DNA of 64,000 nucleotides from Methanolobus sp. ZRKC5 (GTDB lineage: Archaea; Halobacteriota; Methanosarcinia; Methanosarcinales; Methanosarcinaceae). Shown here piece after piece: positions 1-8,440 of the stretch; position 1 is the stretch's first letter, and each line of letters starts with the position of its first letter. Position numbers and translations under genes: made by a program. The stretch covers positions 620,001-684,000 of the forward strand of contig NZ_CP151792.1 in NCBI RefSeq assembly GCF_038446525.1. The letters run 5' to 3'. The notes beneath the pieces were generated by a model that worked only from the letters and a program-made list of their open reading frames with translations, had not been told where the DNA came from and did no database searches.

Positions 1-455
1 AGGTAATCAAGTTCAAGTCCTGTGGAGTAGCCATCAGCTGAATAAAAAATAACGGTGGTTGCACTACTATCGATGCCGGTTTCATTAAACAGCGTATTCA
101 AAGTCACACCTGTCCATTTCGCATCGAATCCCCAACCCTCAACGCAATCCATACGCACGAATCTTGTTTCTGAAGGATAAGCAACTAACTGGTCATAGGT
201 AAAATTAAGAGGTTCGTCTACCAGTCCATAGACACGGAGTTCATACGTGTCCTGATCTATGTACTGGGTACCTTCAATGCCATTGTTACGTTGCTTTGAG
301 ATGGGAGTGAGTTCCATCCCCTCAAACTCCGTTGCTTCTCCAGAAATATTGATCTCTTCCCGAGAGTCCTCCAGACAACCAGATGTAAGCATAAATAAGA
401 AGAAAATGGAAATGGATGAAATTAATACAACTCTTGAAGCCATCCTATCAATCAT
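1..455 (-). CDS. Sulfite-oxidase-like molybdopterin-binding lipoprotein (3' end outside window)
   Basis: The minus strand is open from an ATG at 455 to the window edge, giving about 151 residues of an incomplete protein. The N-terminus is a lipoprotein signal: a hydrophobic stretch ending in a lipobox (LTSGC) at about residue 25. The mature part reads YELRVYGLVDEPLNFTYDQL and then MDCVEGWGFDAKWTGV, the pattern around the conserved Cys of the Oxidored_molyb fold. The start is set by GGAGG seven bases upstream. It follows the winged-helix gene at 474-770 by 18 bp, so the two are probably co-transcribed. The Cys ligand of molybdopterin appears present, but whether it is a redox enzyme or a cofactor-free relative cannot be told from the fragment. 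Confidence 0.8.
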   Translation of the reverse strand, partial: MIDRMASRVVLISSISIFFLFMLTSGCLEDSREEINISGEATEFEGMELTPISKQRNNGIEGTQYIDQDTYELRVYGLVDEPLNFTYDQLVAYPSETRFVRMDCVEGWGFDAKWTGVTLNTLFNETGIDSSATTVIFYSADGYSTGLELDY

Positions 456-473
456 CTGGCAACCTCCTGCCTA

Positions 474-770
474 TTAGATATTAGCCAAAAGTTCAAGCCC
501 TTTGTCACTTAAAAAATACTTGTCTTCGCTGATATTCAGAAACTCCCCGTTTATCAGGAATTCAGTATGGTACTTAAAGACTTTCTCATCAAGTCCTGAA
601 CTTTCAAGAAGGTTCGCCTTTGTGGCTCCAAAAGCCCCTATTTCTTTTATGAGTTGTCTTCTTACCGGATGTGAAGCTGCTTTATGTATTACCTCATGCT
701 CAGCTTTTACACGTTCCCTTTCAGAAGGTCTTGCAATTATCAAATCATCTAATTCATCGTCATCCAGCAT
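474..770 (-). CDS. ArsR-like winged-helix regulator
   Basis: A 98-residue protein with an acidic N-terminus and a single winged-helix domain (about residues 25-98). The segment AASHPVRRQLIKEIGAFGAT resembles helix 1 of ArsR-type repressors, and the end (EDKYFLSDKGLELLANI) looks like a wing and dimerisation helix. GGAGGAGTT precedes the ATG. No metal-binding Cys pair is visible, so it is unlikely to be a classical metal sensor. It lies directly upstream of the molybdopterin-type lipoprotein gene and may control it. The upstream region is filled by two transposed MITE copies. Confidence 0.75.
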   Translation of the reverse strand: MLDDDELDDLIIARPSERERVKAEHEVIHKAASHPVRRQLIKEIGAFGATKANLLESSGLDEKVFKYHTEFLINGEFLNISEDKYFLSDKGLELLANI

Positions 771-854
771 TGTCCAACTCCTCCTAAAATTAACTATAAA
801 AGTACAATATTAAAAGTATTGTGCCAGATGGAACTGAAAATAAAAGAATAAAAT

Positions 855-1048
855 GTAACTATTCAGCCTACCACAATTAGCCTATTGATACTGATTTAAT
901 CAAAACGGAGATGTTTGCTCACTAACAACCTAAGAATCAAAAAAGCAATCAATGGCAACAATCAAAATTAATGATCCTAATAAAATGTAGGTCTCAACTT
1001 TTTGTCAAGATTGCTATTGATAGTGTTTTTATCAGGCTGAATAGTTAC
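855..1048. mobile_element. MITE copy 1 (194 bp, IS66-type ends)
   Basis: The element begins GTAACTATTCAGCCT and ends with the exact reverse complement, giving 15-bp terminal inverted repeats. It is flanked by a perfect 8-bp duplication, AATAAAAT, at 847-854 and 1049-1056. It contains no coding sequence and is clearly homologous along its length to the copies at 1061 and 42056, but carries more than a dozen substitutions, so it is the oldest of the three. GTAA ends with 8-bp duplications are the known signature of IS66-family elements; no parent transposase gene is in the window. Confidence 0.9.
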
Positions 1049-1060
1049 AATAAAATTAAG

Positions 1061-1254
1061 GTAACTATTCAGCCTGGCACGATTTGCCTATTGGTACTGA
1101 TTTCATCGAAATAGAGATGTCTGCTCACTAACAATCTAACAATCAAAAAAGCAATCAATAGCAACAATCAAAATAAATGATCCTAATGAAATTTACGTTT
1201 CAACTTTTTGTCAAGATTGTTATTGATAGCGTTTTTATCAGGCTGAATAGTTAC
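1061..1254. mobile_element. MITE copy 2 (194 bp, IS66-type ends)
   Basis: This copy has 16-bp perfect terminal inverted repeats (GTAACTATTCAGCCTG) and an 8-bp target duplication, AAATTAAG, at 1053-1060 and 1255-1262. It inserted only 12 bp from copy 1, and its left duplication overlaps the right duplication of copy 1 by four bases, so it arrived as a separate event. By eye it is identical to the copy at 42056-42249, which implies recent movement or gene conversion. It is noncoding. Confidence 0.92.
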
Positions 1255-1389
1255 AAATTAAGATTAAAAATAAAATTGGATGCTTGCTTTCTTTAAAGAA
1301 AATATAAATGCTGGCGTGTTGAAAGCAAACAAGTTATTAATGCAAGAAGATGCATTTATCTGAGGGGATCGTTGTTACCAGCATCCATA

Positions 1390-1737
1390 TTAATGTGATA
1401 AAGCCACTGATCTATCTGTATTAGAAACATGTGCAAACTCCATTTCAGGGTGCTTATGTGACTCTTTTATTATTAAACCAGGATCTGCAGGCAAGAATGT
1501 GAGTTTTCCGTCCTTGTACCTCATTGGAGAACCAATAGCTTTGTAATATTCATTCTTAAGGCTCTGTATTGCAGCTATCACTGTTTCATTATCATACTTA
1601 GAGTTACCAAGATTTGCAAATGCTACCCCCAGCAACACATTGTTTGCGTGCAGGGCAAGATGCAGATGCCATGTATCCTTGTTAACGAATTCATGGATTT
1701 TAATATCCATAACCATATTGCTTTCATTTTCCCTCAA
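1390..1737 (-). CDS. Hypothetical protein, 115 residues
   Basis: I do not recognise this protein. The translation begins at a TTG (1735-1737), chosen because GGAG lies eight bases upstream; two in-frame ATGs follow at residues 8 and 10. The product looks soluble and mixed alpha/beta, with an early histidine-rich patch (DTWHLHLALHANNVLLGVAFANLG) and a conserved-looking basic stretch (SPMRYKDGKLTF). No membrane segment or cysteine is present. It stands alone between the MITE pair and the YdjM-like gene. Confidence 0.55.
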   Translation of the reverse strand: MRENESNMVMDIKIHEFVNKDTWHLHLALHANNVLLGVAFANLGNSKYDNETVIAAIQSLKNEYYKAIGSPMRYKDGKLTFLPADPGLIIKESHKHPEMEFAHVSNTDRSVALSH

Positions 1738-1872
1738 AATAACAATCTCCTTATATTGACTGTAATTGAAAGAAATTGTGAACTTATATATAAGGAGTTT
1801 GTATGTATTTTTAGAAAGATGTACACGAATAGAATCAACGTGTACTTAATACGGAACTTTATGTTCATAAGC

Positions 1873-2955
1873 TCATTCGAACAGGCTCACAGGTACGACT
1901 TTACCATGGTTAGCATTCCTTTTCAAATACACTTGATAATTATCAGAATCTACTTCGAAAATAAATACGTATTCTGTTTTAAAGTAAGCCCAATATTGTG
2001 CAAAAGGGTTCCTTGCATCGCTAAGAGTCACTGTTACATTATCCTGTGAAGCAGAAACATTGTATACCAGATAATCAATTTCTCCTGGAAGACTGCTTTT
2101 GTATAATGTTTCAGCCCTTGACAAATATTCCATGAACTCACTTTGATTGTCAGGGTACTTTGGGACAAACGTGACTTTCTCTATTCCATCCCAGTAACTG
2201 GAAGTGAATATTCGATAATGTGTGTCATTGTAAGGATAAGCTGAAAGGAACTTACCAGGAGAGATTGGATAAGAACCCTGGTACCCTATATCATGCCCTT
2301 CAAGCTCTTCAAGATGGTCTACAAGCAATACTTTTGCAACAGGATTAAACAAACACCAGATAGTGAATATTATTAGAAGATTCCTGTAAAATACCTGGTG
2401 TTTACCCTTTGAAAGCCCGTTGAACCAGTTATTCCTGTTTTTTAGGATCTCATTTATCTTTTTGATACCATTCTTTTTGTTCTTTCCATTATTTTTTGCA
2501 TGTTCTGCTAAAATGTAAATAATAGGTATAAAAGATATAATTGTGACAACAGGATCGAAGAAATCAATTGCTCCTACGGTAGAAGAATCTGTTACAAACG
2601 GGAAGAAAGGTCTCATTTTCCAGCTTGTGACATAATCCAGATATATATGACTGAATATTGCAACACCAGAAGCTATTGTCAATGTTCTGTCCTTCTCTTT
2701 GAACCATATATATATAGTCACAAAAGAGACAAAAATAATGGAATGCATGAACTCACGATGACCCATCAGGTAATACATAATATTGTATGCCTCATGACTC
2801 AGGTTCTGGTCAATCGTAAGTAACAGCGTATTCAGTATGAAGTCATGATCAGGAAGAATTGCCATGAAAGCAACTATCTTTACCTGCCTGTTGTTCAGTC
2901 CTGCAACTGATGCTATCAAAAGCCCGATACCCAAATGGGACAGAGTATTTACCAT
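1873..2955 (-). CDS. YdjM/DUF457-family membrane-bound metal-dependent hydrolase
   Basis: A 360-residue membrane protein with the metal-ligand pattern of the YdjM family: an early His (SHLGIG, residue 7), LPDHDF at 34-39, GHREFMHS at 64-71 and HIYLDY at 102-107, interleaved with about four to five membrane helices. A further helix occurs near residue 195 and is followed by a 150-residue hydrophilic domain predicted to face outside. Biochemical roles are poorly known for the family; a phospholipid or membrane hydrolase is the usual suggestion. It has its own promoter region and no operon partner. Confidence 0.8.
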   Translation of the reverse strand: MVNTLSHLGIGLLIASVAGLNNRQVKIVAFMAILPDHDFILNTLLLTIDQNLSHEAYNIMYYLMGHREFMHSIIFVSFVTIYIWFKEKDRTLTIASGVAIFSHIYLDYVTSWKMRPFFPFVTDSSTVGAIDFFDPVVTIISFIPIIYILAEHAKNNGKNKKNGIKKINEILKNRNNWFNGLSKGKHQVFYRNLLIIFTIWCLFNPVAKVLLVDHLEELEGHDIGYQGSYPISPGKFLSAYPYNDTHYRIFTSSYWDGIEKVTFVPKYPDNQSEFMEYLSRAETLYKSSLPGEIDYLVYNVSASQDNVTVTLSDARNPFAQYWAYFKTEYVFIFEVDSDNYQVYLKRNANHGKVVPVSLFE

Positions 2956-3044
2956 CCTACAATCCTCACTCCACTTAAGATGAGGCTATCATTCTTATTA
3001 TATTTTTGCAGGATGCTAAAGTCTGTTATAATCTAAGTTAGCCT

Positions 3045-3473
3045 TCAGTACTTTCCAAGAGCCCTTGCAACGAACCTGTGAAAACCATGCATACTTGCAC
3101 TGCTACCAAGATACATCATGGGACATCTTCCAGTGATTATGTTCAGGCCGGGTTCATATTCAAGATGATTGACATCACATGTATCGGTCTTCCAGTGTAC
3201 CCAGAAATCACTGATGCCTCTTTCAGCCATTTTTTCAATGATTCTGGCAGGTTCCCTTTTTGTAACCCCTATTACAACATTTTCCACACTATCTGGCACC
3301 GCTGATATTTCCTGAATGGAGCCTTCTACCGGTTTATCGGAGAAATCCAGTACACAAACTGTTTTTTCTCTTTTTTTGAGCTCATCTATTGTCCATTTTA
3401 TGGCAGGCTTCGTACCATCCGTTATAACCAGAAAATTATCCCTTGCCCAGAATTCTTCCTGTTTCGTGACCAT
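3045..3473 (-). CDS. CoA-binding domain protein
   Basis: A 142-residue single-domain protein of the CoA_binding_2 type, a Rossmann-like fold. FLVITDGTKPAIKWTIDELK corresponds to the first strand and nucleotide loop, VCVLDFSDKPVEG to the second strand, and the segment around VIGVTKREPARIIEKMAERG to the family helix. A Cys-containing stretch (TDTCDVNHLEYEPGLNIITGRCPMMY) closes the domain. The family is thought to bind CoA or to take part in protein CoAlation; its precise role is unknown. It is divergent from the methyltransferase gene at 3673. Confidence 0.75.
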   Translation of the reverse strand: MVTKQEEFWARDNFLVITDGTKPAIKWTIDELKKREKTVCVLDFSDKPVEGSIQEISAVPDSVENVVIGVTKREPARIIEKMAERGISDFWVHWKTDTCDVNHLEYEPGLNIITGRCPMMYLGSSASMHGFHRFVARALGKY

Positions 3474-3672
3474 GCTATCCTTCCTTTATACTTCCTTCTG
3501 AAAGTTAATATCTCATGATATATGAGGGCTTTTAAAGAAGACTCAGATGTAAATGCAGGTCCATTAAGGAAAATGTAGATGCAGAAAGTATTTCCTGAAA
3601 AAGACAAATAGAATATTAACTAAGCAAAGATGAACACAGATTGTTTAAGCAAATAAAATCAAAGAAAAATGT

Positions 3673-4272
3673 ATGTCAATCATTTCCAAATACAACCGTT
3701 TCTCCTACTTGTATGACCTCATGGAAATCCCGATCGAATTTTTCTGGTACAGTAAATGGAGAAAAGAGCTCTTTGCCAACATGTCCGGGAGAGTTCTTGA
3801 GGTGGGTGTCGGGACTGGTAAGAATATAAGATACTATCCAAAAGACTGTGAAGTTGTCGGAATAGATATAAGTGACGGGATGCTTGCACATGCGAAAAAG
3901 CGCTCAGCTGGAAAAAAGAATGCTGTCCTCTTCCTTATGGATGCAGAACATATGGGATTTAAGGACAACTGCTTTGATTTTGTGGTGACGACTTTTGTAT
4001 TGTGCTCTATTCCAGAACCTATAGGTGCACTTGAAGGGATGAAACGTGTCTGCAAACCTGAAGGTACGGTCATAAACCTTGAGCATATGAAAAGTGAGAA
4101 ACGGTTAATAGCGTTTTTTGAAGACCTCTTTAACCCAGTGACCACGGCAATCACTGGCGTGAATATAAACCGTGAAACTGTGAAAAATATTAAAAAAGCA
4201 GGTCTTAATGTAACCGATGTAACAAATATAGCTCTATGGGATGTTTTCAGAATGATAAAGTCTAAACCTTGA
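3673..4272 (+). CDS. Class I SAM-dependent methyltransferase
   Basis: A 199-residue UbiE/Methyltransf_11-type enzyme. The SAM-binding motif I, VLEVGVGTGKN, lies at residues 41-51, followed by the acidic end of strand 2 (VVGIDISDGML) and a motif with DAEHMGFKDNCFDFVVTTFVLCSI for strands 3 and 4. The substrate cannot be predicted; relatives methylate quinones, phospholipids or small thiols or metals. Its gene ends one base before the end of the convergent ArsR-type regulator gene at 4274. No strong ribosome site is visible before the ATG. Confidence 0.85.
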   Translation: MSIISKYNRFSYLYDLMEIPIEFFWYSKWRKELFANMSGRVLEVGVGTGKNIRYYPKDCEVVGIDISDGMLAHAKKRSAGKKNAVLFLMDAEHMGFKDNCFDFVVTTFVLCSIPEPIGALEGMKRVCKPEGTVINLEHMKSEKRLIAFFEDLFNPVTTAITGVNINRETVKNIKKAGLNVTDVTNIALWDVFRMIKSKP

Positions 4273-4273
4273 T

Positions 4274-4567
4274 TCAATCAAATATTTCGGTCAGGTCGTC
4301 AATTCCCAAGTTGACATCGAACTCTTTCAGTTTGAAGAACTTCTTTGCCCTGTTATCATTATCTTCAAGTCGCAAGTCACTTTCAACAAATCCTGCAGTT
4401 TCCAGCCTCTTCAAGTGCAGTTGGATAACCTGCCTGGAAAGCTGAAGTTCCTTTGCAAGATCATAAATGTACCTCTCTCTTTCCGACAGCAAATACAGTA
4501 GCTTTAATCTTACCGGATGGGAAATCGCTTCACCGATGGTTATTATTTCTTGAAGTGTCTTTGTCAT
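4274..4567 (-). CDS. ArsR-family winged-helix regulator
   Basis: A 97-residue regulator with a full ArsR-type helix-turn-helix: GEAISHPVRLKLLYLLSERERYIYDLAKELQLSRQVIQLHLKRLETAGFV spans residues 12-61. The C-terminal tail is acidic and has no Cys, so a metal-sensing site is not evident. It is downstream of two small envelope genes (4624 and 4945) on the same strand and may regulate them; the 9-bp inverted repeat upstream of the 5433 start is a plausible target. Confidence 0.8.
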   Translation of the reverse strand: MTKTLQEIITIGEAISHPVRLKLLYLLSERERYIYDLAKELQLSRQVIQLHLKRLETAGFVESDLRLEDNDNRAKKFFKLKEFDVNLGIDDLTEIFD

Positions 4568-4623
4568 CTGAGAACCTGCTGTTTTTAATTCCGTCTTTGA
4601 AGCATTTTACCCTATTACCGGAT

Positions 4624-4836
4624 TTAGATATCATCAAGTTTTTCTTTTATATCCTGAACCATCTTTTTGATATCTTCCACATCCTTCTCGACCCTTGCCA
4701 GACGTTCATTGTTTCCAGAGCTTCCGGAATCAGACCTATTAAGAAGTGTAACTGTTACCCAGACAACTAAAAAGATGATAAGTATGTTCAAAAGAAGGCC
4801 CCAGATTCCATAACCATACATGCTACTGCCCATCAT
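4624..4836 (-). CDS. Small membrane protein with coiled-coil tail
   Basis: A 70-residue protein: a short Met/Gly/Tyr-rich N-terminus, one strongly hydrophobic helix (about residues 10-32), a Ser/Gly linker and a charged heptad-like C-terminus (RVEKDVEDIKKMVQDIKEKLDDI) that should form a coiled coil. GGTGA eight bases before the ATG supports the start. It has the appearance of a membrane-anchored oligomerising peptide; no family name is certain. It lies between a secreted PepSY-like protein and an ArsR-type regulator. Confidence 0.7.
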   Translation of the reverse strand: MMGSSMYGYGIWGLLLNILIIFLVVWVTVTLLNRSDSGSSGNNERLARVEKDVEDIKKMVQDIKEKLDDI

Positions 4837-4944
4837 TTTATATTCACCCTAAAAAGTTATATTTTTAATAAAGAGTATATGGGAAGGGATGTATTATTAC
4901 TTTTCGACCTTCCACACCTGATTATTAAGTCACATGGATGATAA

Positions 4945-5433
4945 TCAATATCTGTATCCGGCTCCGCCACAGCCACCATATCCACTGCCGCGCATGCTGC
5001 GTCCACTCTGATAGTACTGTGACCTCTGGTTTGTGGAACTTGTGTAAAAATCATCAATGACTTCACCCGTATATGCATCGATGCGTCCCTGAGTGATGGT
5101 GCCTTCATCATCTGAATAACTGAATACCCACCATCTGCCCATCTGATAGACATTAGATTCTGTTATATTCTGACCAGTTGCATCTTCTGCAAGCTCTAGA
5201 GCTTCATCAACGGTCCCGACTTCAAGCTCAGCAACTGTTGTTACATCGGATGCATATACCCCGTAAGCAGGACAGTTATCGTATCCATATCCCATTCTGT
5301 TCGCTGCCCATCTGTGCATCTGTCCGAAGAAAGTCGTATCATCTGTTTCATCGACCGCTGCACTTACTATACCTATCCCTGCAATGGTTGCTATAAGCAT
5401 ACCAGCAAGGAGTATTGATGTTGTTTTTCTCAT
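4945..5433 (-). CDS. Secreted PepSY-like protein with Gly/Tyr-rich tail
   Basis: A 162-residue protein with a signal peptide (residues 1-26, ending VSAAV). The middle is a PepSY-like fold: TVDEALELAEDATGQNITESNVYQMGRWWVF followed by GRIDAYTGEVIDDFY, which matches the helix-strand order of that domain. The C-terminus is rich in Gly, Ser, Arg and Tyr with two Cys (GYGGCGGAGYRY). AGGTG precedes the ATG. PepSY domains are often protease inhibitors or modulators at the cell surface; here the role is unknown. A strong inverted repeat lies about 40 bp upstream of the start. Confidence 0.75.
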   Translation of the reverse strand: MRKTTSILLAGMLIATIAGIGIVSAAVDETDDTTFFGQMHRWAANRMGYGYDNCPAYGVYASDVTTVAELEVGTVDEALELAEDATGQNITESNVYQMGRWWVFSYSDDEGTITQGRIDAYTGEVIDDFYTSSTNQRSQYYQSGRSMRGSGYGGCGGAGYRY

Positions 5434-5471
5434 TTTTACACCTTCCTGAAGTACAAGAGTGTTATGTCCAG

Positions 5472-5497
5472 CATATGTAGCCCTGACACTACATATG
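5472..5497 (-). promoter_or_regulatory. Inverted repeat, candidate operator upstream of the PepSY-like gene
   Basis: CATATGTAG (5472-5480) and its exact complement CTACATATG (5489-5497) are separated by eight bases. The site lies 39-64 bp upstream of the ATG at 5433, where a repressor or activator of an archaeal promoter would bind. The ArsR-type regulator encoded at 4274-4567, two genes downstream, is a natural but unproven candidate to bind it. Confidence 0.55.
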
Positions 5498-5617
5498 TAT
5501 GACGTACCTGTACTTAAGGGTTGTGTTGAACTTCCGATATAGGCCGGTTTTAAGCAGTAGTAAAAAATGTATTTTTACCAGATTTAGCAGATTTAAAAAA
5601 ATGTATACTGATTATTT

Positions 5618-6244
5618 TTACTTTCTTCTTTCACTGAACCATCCGACAAGAGGCGGTATCCAGCATAGGTTCGCAGCAATTGCTTCAAAAGCAGTGAAAG
5701 TCTGTGTAGTTGGACTGAAACCAAGAAAACGTGCACTTAAAAGACCTATTGGAACAATGAATATAACTGCAAGGCTTGCAAGCATAACAGGATGATGGAC
5801 ATACCTTTCAAAAGCAACCTCCCATGAGCCTTCCTTTCTCTTCAAAAAGAGCAGACCTGAAATATTGGCTCCTATCTGGTCGCTGAGTGAATAGAAGAAA
5901 GGTATGTAGAATCCTTCGATACCATAGACATCAACCCCCGCAAGCCGGCTTCCAAGGTCAATAACCCATGGAACAGCAATCCCAAAGAGTTTTCCCCAAC
6001 CGTATGCTTCTGCCATTGTCTGGGCGCTAGGTTTGAAGTGCTGACGTATGGAATAGAATCCCTCGAATATACTTTCCCCCTCACCTGCAAGGGTACGCAC
6101 CAGCCACTGACCGATTGGACTGCGCTGATATCCATACACATCCAGCAATACGCCCGTAAACAGGCCGACGATGTATCCAGGAAATGTATATTTGATGAGT
6201 TCTGAGAAATTTTCAGTCTCAAATTCTTCTTCAGATTCCTCCAC
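5618..6244 (-). CDS. Unrecognised multi-pass membrane protein
   Basis: A 208-residue protein with an acidic N-terminus, then a glycine-rich hydrophobic helix ([20 protein letters not shown]), two central hydrophobic stretches (around residues 85-120) and two C-terminal helices (from [20 protein letters not shown] to the end). I count four to five membrane segments and no catalytic motif that I can name. It is preceded by a short gap and followed by nothing on the same strand, so it appears to be a single-gene unit. Confidence 0.6.
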   Translation of the reverse strand: MEESEEEFETENFSELIKYTFPGYIVGLFTGVLLDVYGYQRSPIGQWLVRTLAGEGESIFEGFYSIRQHFKPSAQTMAEAYGWGKLFGIAVPWVIDLGSRLAGVDVYGIEGFYIPFFYSLSDQIGANISGLLFLKRKEGSWEVAFERYVHHPVMLASLAVIFIVPIGLLSARFLGFSPTTQTFTAFEAIAANLCWIPPLVGWFSERRK

Positions 6245-6303
6245 TTAAAAGATTATTTTCTTTTTTGTATATGAATTACCTGCTCCTGCGTTATACCCGA
6301 ATA

Positions 6304-7284
6304 TTAGAATAACTTTATCTTTTTTCCGATACCCATTTCAACAGCCTTTGTATAAGCAATATTGGCAGTCACAAGGTCTTGAACAGCAAGTCCTGTGGAA
6401 TCGAATATCGTAATCTCCTCATCTGACTGCCTTCCCTGTTTTACTCCTGCAACCACTTCACCAAGCTCAGCATGGATATCAGATCCTGATATCAGTCCTT
6501 TTGACAGAGGAACATTGATCTCCCCTGAATGCGATGCCTGGACAATATCATCCACAATTATCCTTGACCTCTTCAACAAAGCAGGATCCAATTCCTGTTT
6601 ACCCATGGCATCGGCACCTATGGCATTAATGTGGGTACCTTCATGGATCCACTCGGACATTACAACAGGTTCTCTCACTGGTGTAGTAGTCACCAGAACA
6701 TCACAATCACACACGTCCTTTATGCTCCTTTTTTTTGTAAAATTGCAATTTACTACCTCACGCATATCCTTTTCAAAAGCATCGCAATGAGATAGATCTC
6801 TACATGTTACCTTCACTTCCTCTATCTCCATGACCTCTGAAAGTGCAAGTAATTGAGTTCGGGCCTGCCCACCTGTTCCTACCATCCCCACTACATGGGA
6901 ATCAGGGCGTGCAAGATGTTTTGCAGCAACCCCACCTGCAGCACCAGTCCTCATATCCGTGATATAGGTACCATCCATAATAGCAAGTGGAGCACCGGTT
7001 TCCGTAGAATTGAGAACGATGACAGCCATCACAGTCGGAAGACCTTTTTCCCTGTTATCAGGATGTACATTGACTATTTTAACGCCTGCTATATCCTGTT
7101 CCCCCATAAATGATGGCATTGTACGCAGGTCACCGTTGTGTTCATTGAAATAAAGATAGGATTTTGGAGGCATCTGTACCTTTTTCAATCCATGTTCCCG
7201 AAAACCATTCTCTACTGCAGAAAGAGTTAGCAGCATATCAATAACAGTTTTAACGTCTGATTGTTCAAGCCAGAGGATATCCAT
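6304..7284 (-). CDS. Archaeal alanine dehydrogenase (ornithine cyclodeaminase family)
   Basis: A 326-residue protein of the OCD/mu-crystallin family, the same length as archaeal alanine dehydrogenases. The dinucleotide-binding loop is GMVGTGGQARTQL (about residues 133-145). The N-terminal substrate lysine motif MPPKSYLYF and the arginine region MRTGAAGGVAAKHLA are both present, and IGADAMGKQELDP is typical of the family. It should catalyse NAD-dependent conversion of alanine and pyruvate plus ammonia; ornithine cyclodeaminase activity is possible but less likely in this lineage. Confidence 0.85.
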   Translation of the reverse strand: MDILWLEQSDVKTVIDMLLTLSAVENGFREHGLKKVQMPPKSYLYFNEHNGDLRTMPSFMGEQDIAGVKIVNVHPDNREKGLPTVMAVIVLNSTETGAPLAIMDGTYITDMRTGAAGGVAAKHLARPDSHVVGMVGTGGQARTQLLALSEVMEIEEVKVTCRDLSHCDAFEKDMREVVNCNFTKKRSIKDVCDCDVLVTTTPVREPVVMSEWIHEGTHINAIGADAMGKQELDPALLKRSRIIVDDIVQASHSGEINVPLSKGLISGSDIHAELGEVVAGVKQGRQSDEEITIFDSTGLAVQDLVTANIAYTKAVEMGIGKKIKLF

Positions 7285-7400
7285 TGAAACACACTCCTTA
7301 AAAGATATAAAATATGTTCAAATTGATGTGATAAAACACTATTCTTTTCTGACAAAATGAATATATATAATTATATATTAGTAACGTCTTAATATAATAT

Positions 7401-8312
7401 GTGACCGGACAAAATCCCAGTGGAACATCGAAACAAGAAATAGCTGATCTAATAAGAATAGCTGATGAGATGCTGGAAATACTGGAATATAAAATTGCAA
7501 CCAATAATCACGAATATCAAAAGAATCGAAATACATTCATTGCCGAATATACTAAATGGTACACTCGATGTTTGCCCATCATAAGAAGTATACTCCCTGA
7601 TAAAGCACCCAGATATGAGAGCTTATATCACACAAATAAACGTTCCGGAACAAATGAGTACACTTATACCATACAGGATTACATTCAAGGAGTTTATTTT
7701 AAGGATAAACCAAAAAGTTATACAGACAACATCACGTGTAAAAGGCTGAAAGAACAGAGATCTATTTTAAAAACAGCTCCACCAAGGATCAATGATTTCT
7801 CCTTTGAAATAGAAAAATTCGTTAAGATCAATCCAATTTACGGACAAACTTCATCTTCAATATCAAAACATGAGAGGTTCATGGACATCAGGTTTTCTGA
7901 TGACCATTACAATTCAATAAAAGCAGAAATAAACTCATGTTACAAACGTGGCTTCTTTGTGGCAACTTTTTTACTTTCAAAAGAATTAATCCGAAATCTC
8001 CTTATAGACATTATAAAAATCAATTTTCATCCAATATCTGATGAGCAGATTTCTCTTTACTACGATTTTCAGAACAATACCCATAAAGAGATGTGGCAAT
8101 TGCTTGGAACACTGATAGAAAAGAAAGAAGAAATTGACATCAATTCTGAAGCGATTGAAAATCTTATAGAGATGCTTGAAGCCATGGACCAGAAAATGAG
8201 ACCTGGCTCACACTCATTTAAATCAATCTCTACGCGTGAGGACATCGATAACTACAGACTTGACGAACTTGTAGAATTACTTAATGACATCGTTGAATTC
8301 ATGAGTAAGTGA
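7401..8312 (+). CDS. Hypothetical protein with HEPN/DUF4145-like C-terminal region
   Basis: A 303-residue protein starting at GTG. The N-terminal 120 residues are charged and unrecognised. The segment CYKRGFFVATFLLSKELIRN (near residue 180) resembles the helical core of DUF4145/HEPN-type proteins, and RPGSHSFKS near 270 sits where such proteins carry an Arg-x-x-His-like motif; this is a weak, visual resemblance. It stands alone, with a TATA-like run (ATATATAATTATATATTAG) just upstream. HEPN-like proteins often act in defence or toxin systems, but no partner gene is adjacent. Confidence 0.6.
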   Translation: MTGQNPSGTSKQEIADLIRIADEMLEILEYKIATNNHEYQKNRNTFIAEYTKWYTRCLPIIRSILPDKAPRYESLYHTNKRSGTNEYTYTIQDYIQGVYFKDKPKSYTDNITCKRLKEQRSILKTAPPRINDFSFEIEKFVKINPIYGQTSSSISKHERFMDIRFSDDHYNSIKAEINSCYKRGFFVATFLLSKELIRNLLIDIIKINFHPISDEQISLYYDFQNNTHKEMWQLLGTLIEKKEEIDINSEAIENLIEMLEAMDQKMRPGSHSFKSISTREDIDNYRLDELVELLNDIVEFMSK

Positions 8313-8440
8313 ACTCAATGTGAAAAATATCTTATTATGGGAAAATCTAATATCTCATAAGCTATGGAAAGCTCATTTTTATAGTGATACTATACACAAA
8401 TGTATAAGTACTACAAAATAAAAAATGTATATGGGGTAAT

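Noticed and set aside
259-477. Plus-strand frame opposite the molybdopterin lipoprotein
   Set aside because: It is antisense to a clear lipoprotein gene and has no ribosome site or recognisable domain.
4857-5153. 98-residue minus-strand frame inside the PepSY-like gene
   Set aside because: It is in another frame of the signal-peptide protein at 4945-5433, which has a ribosome site and domain pattern.
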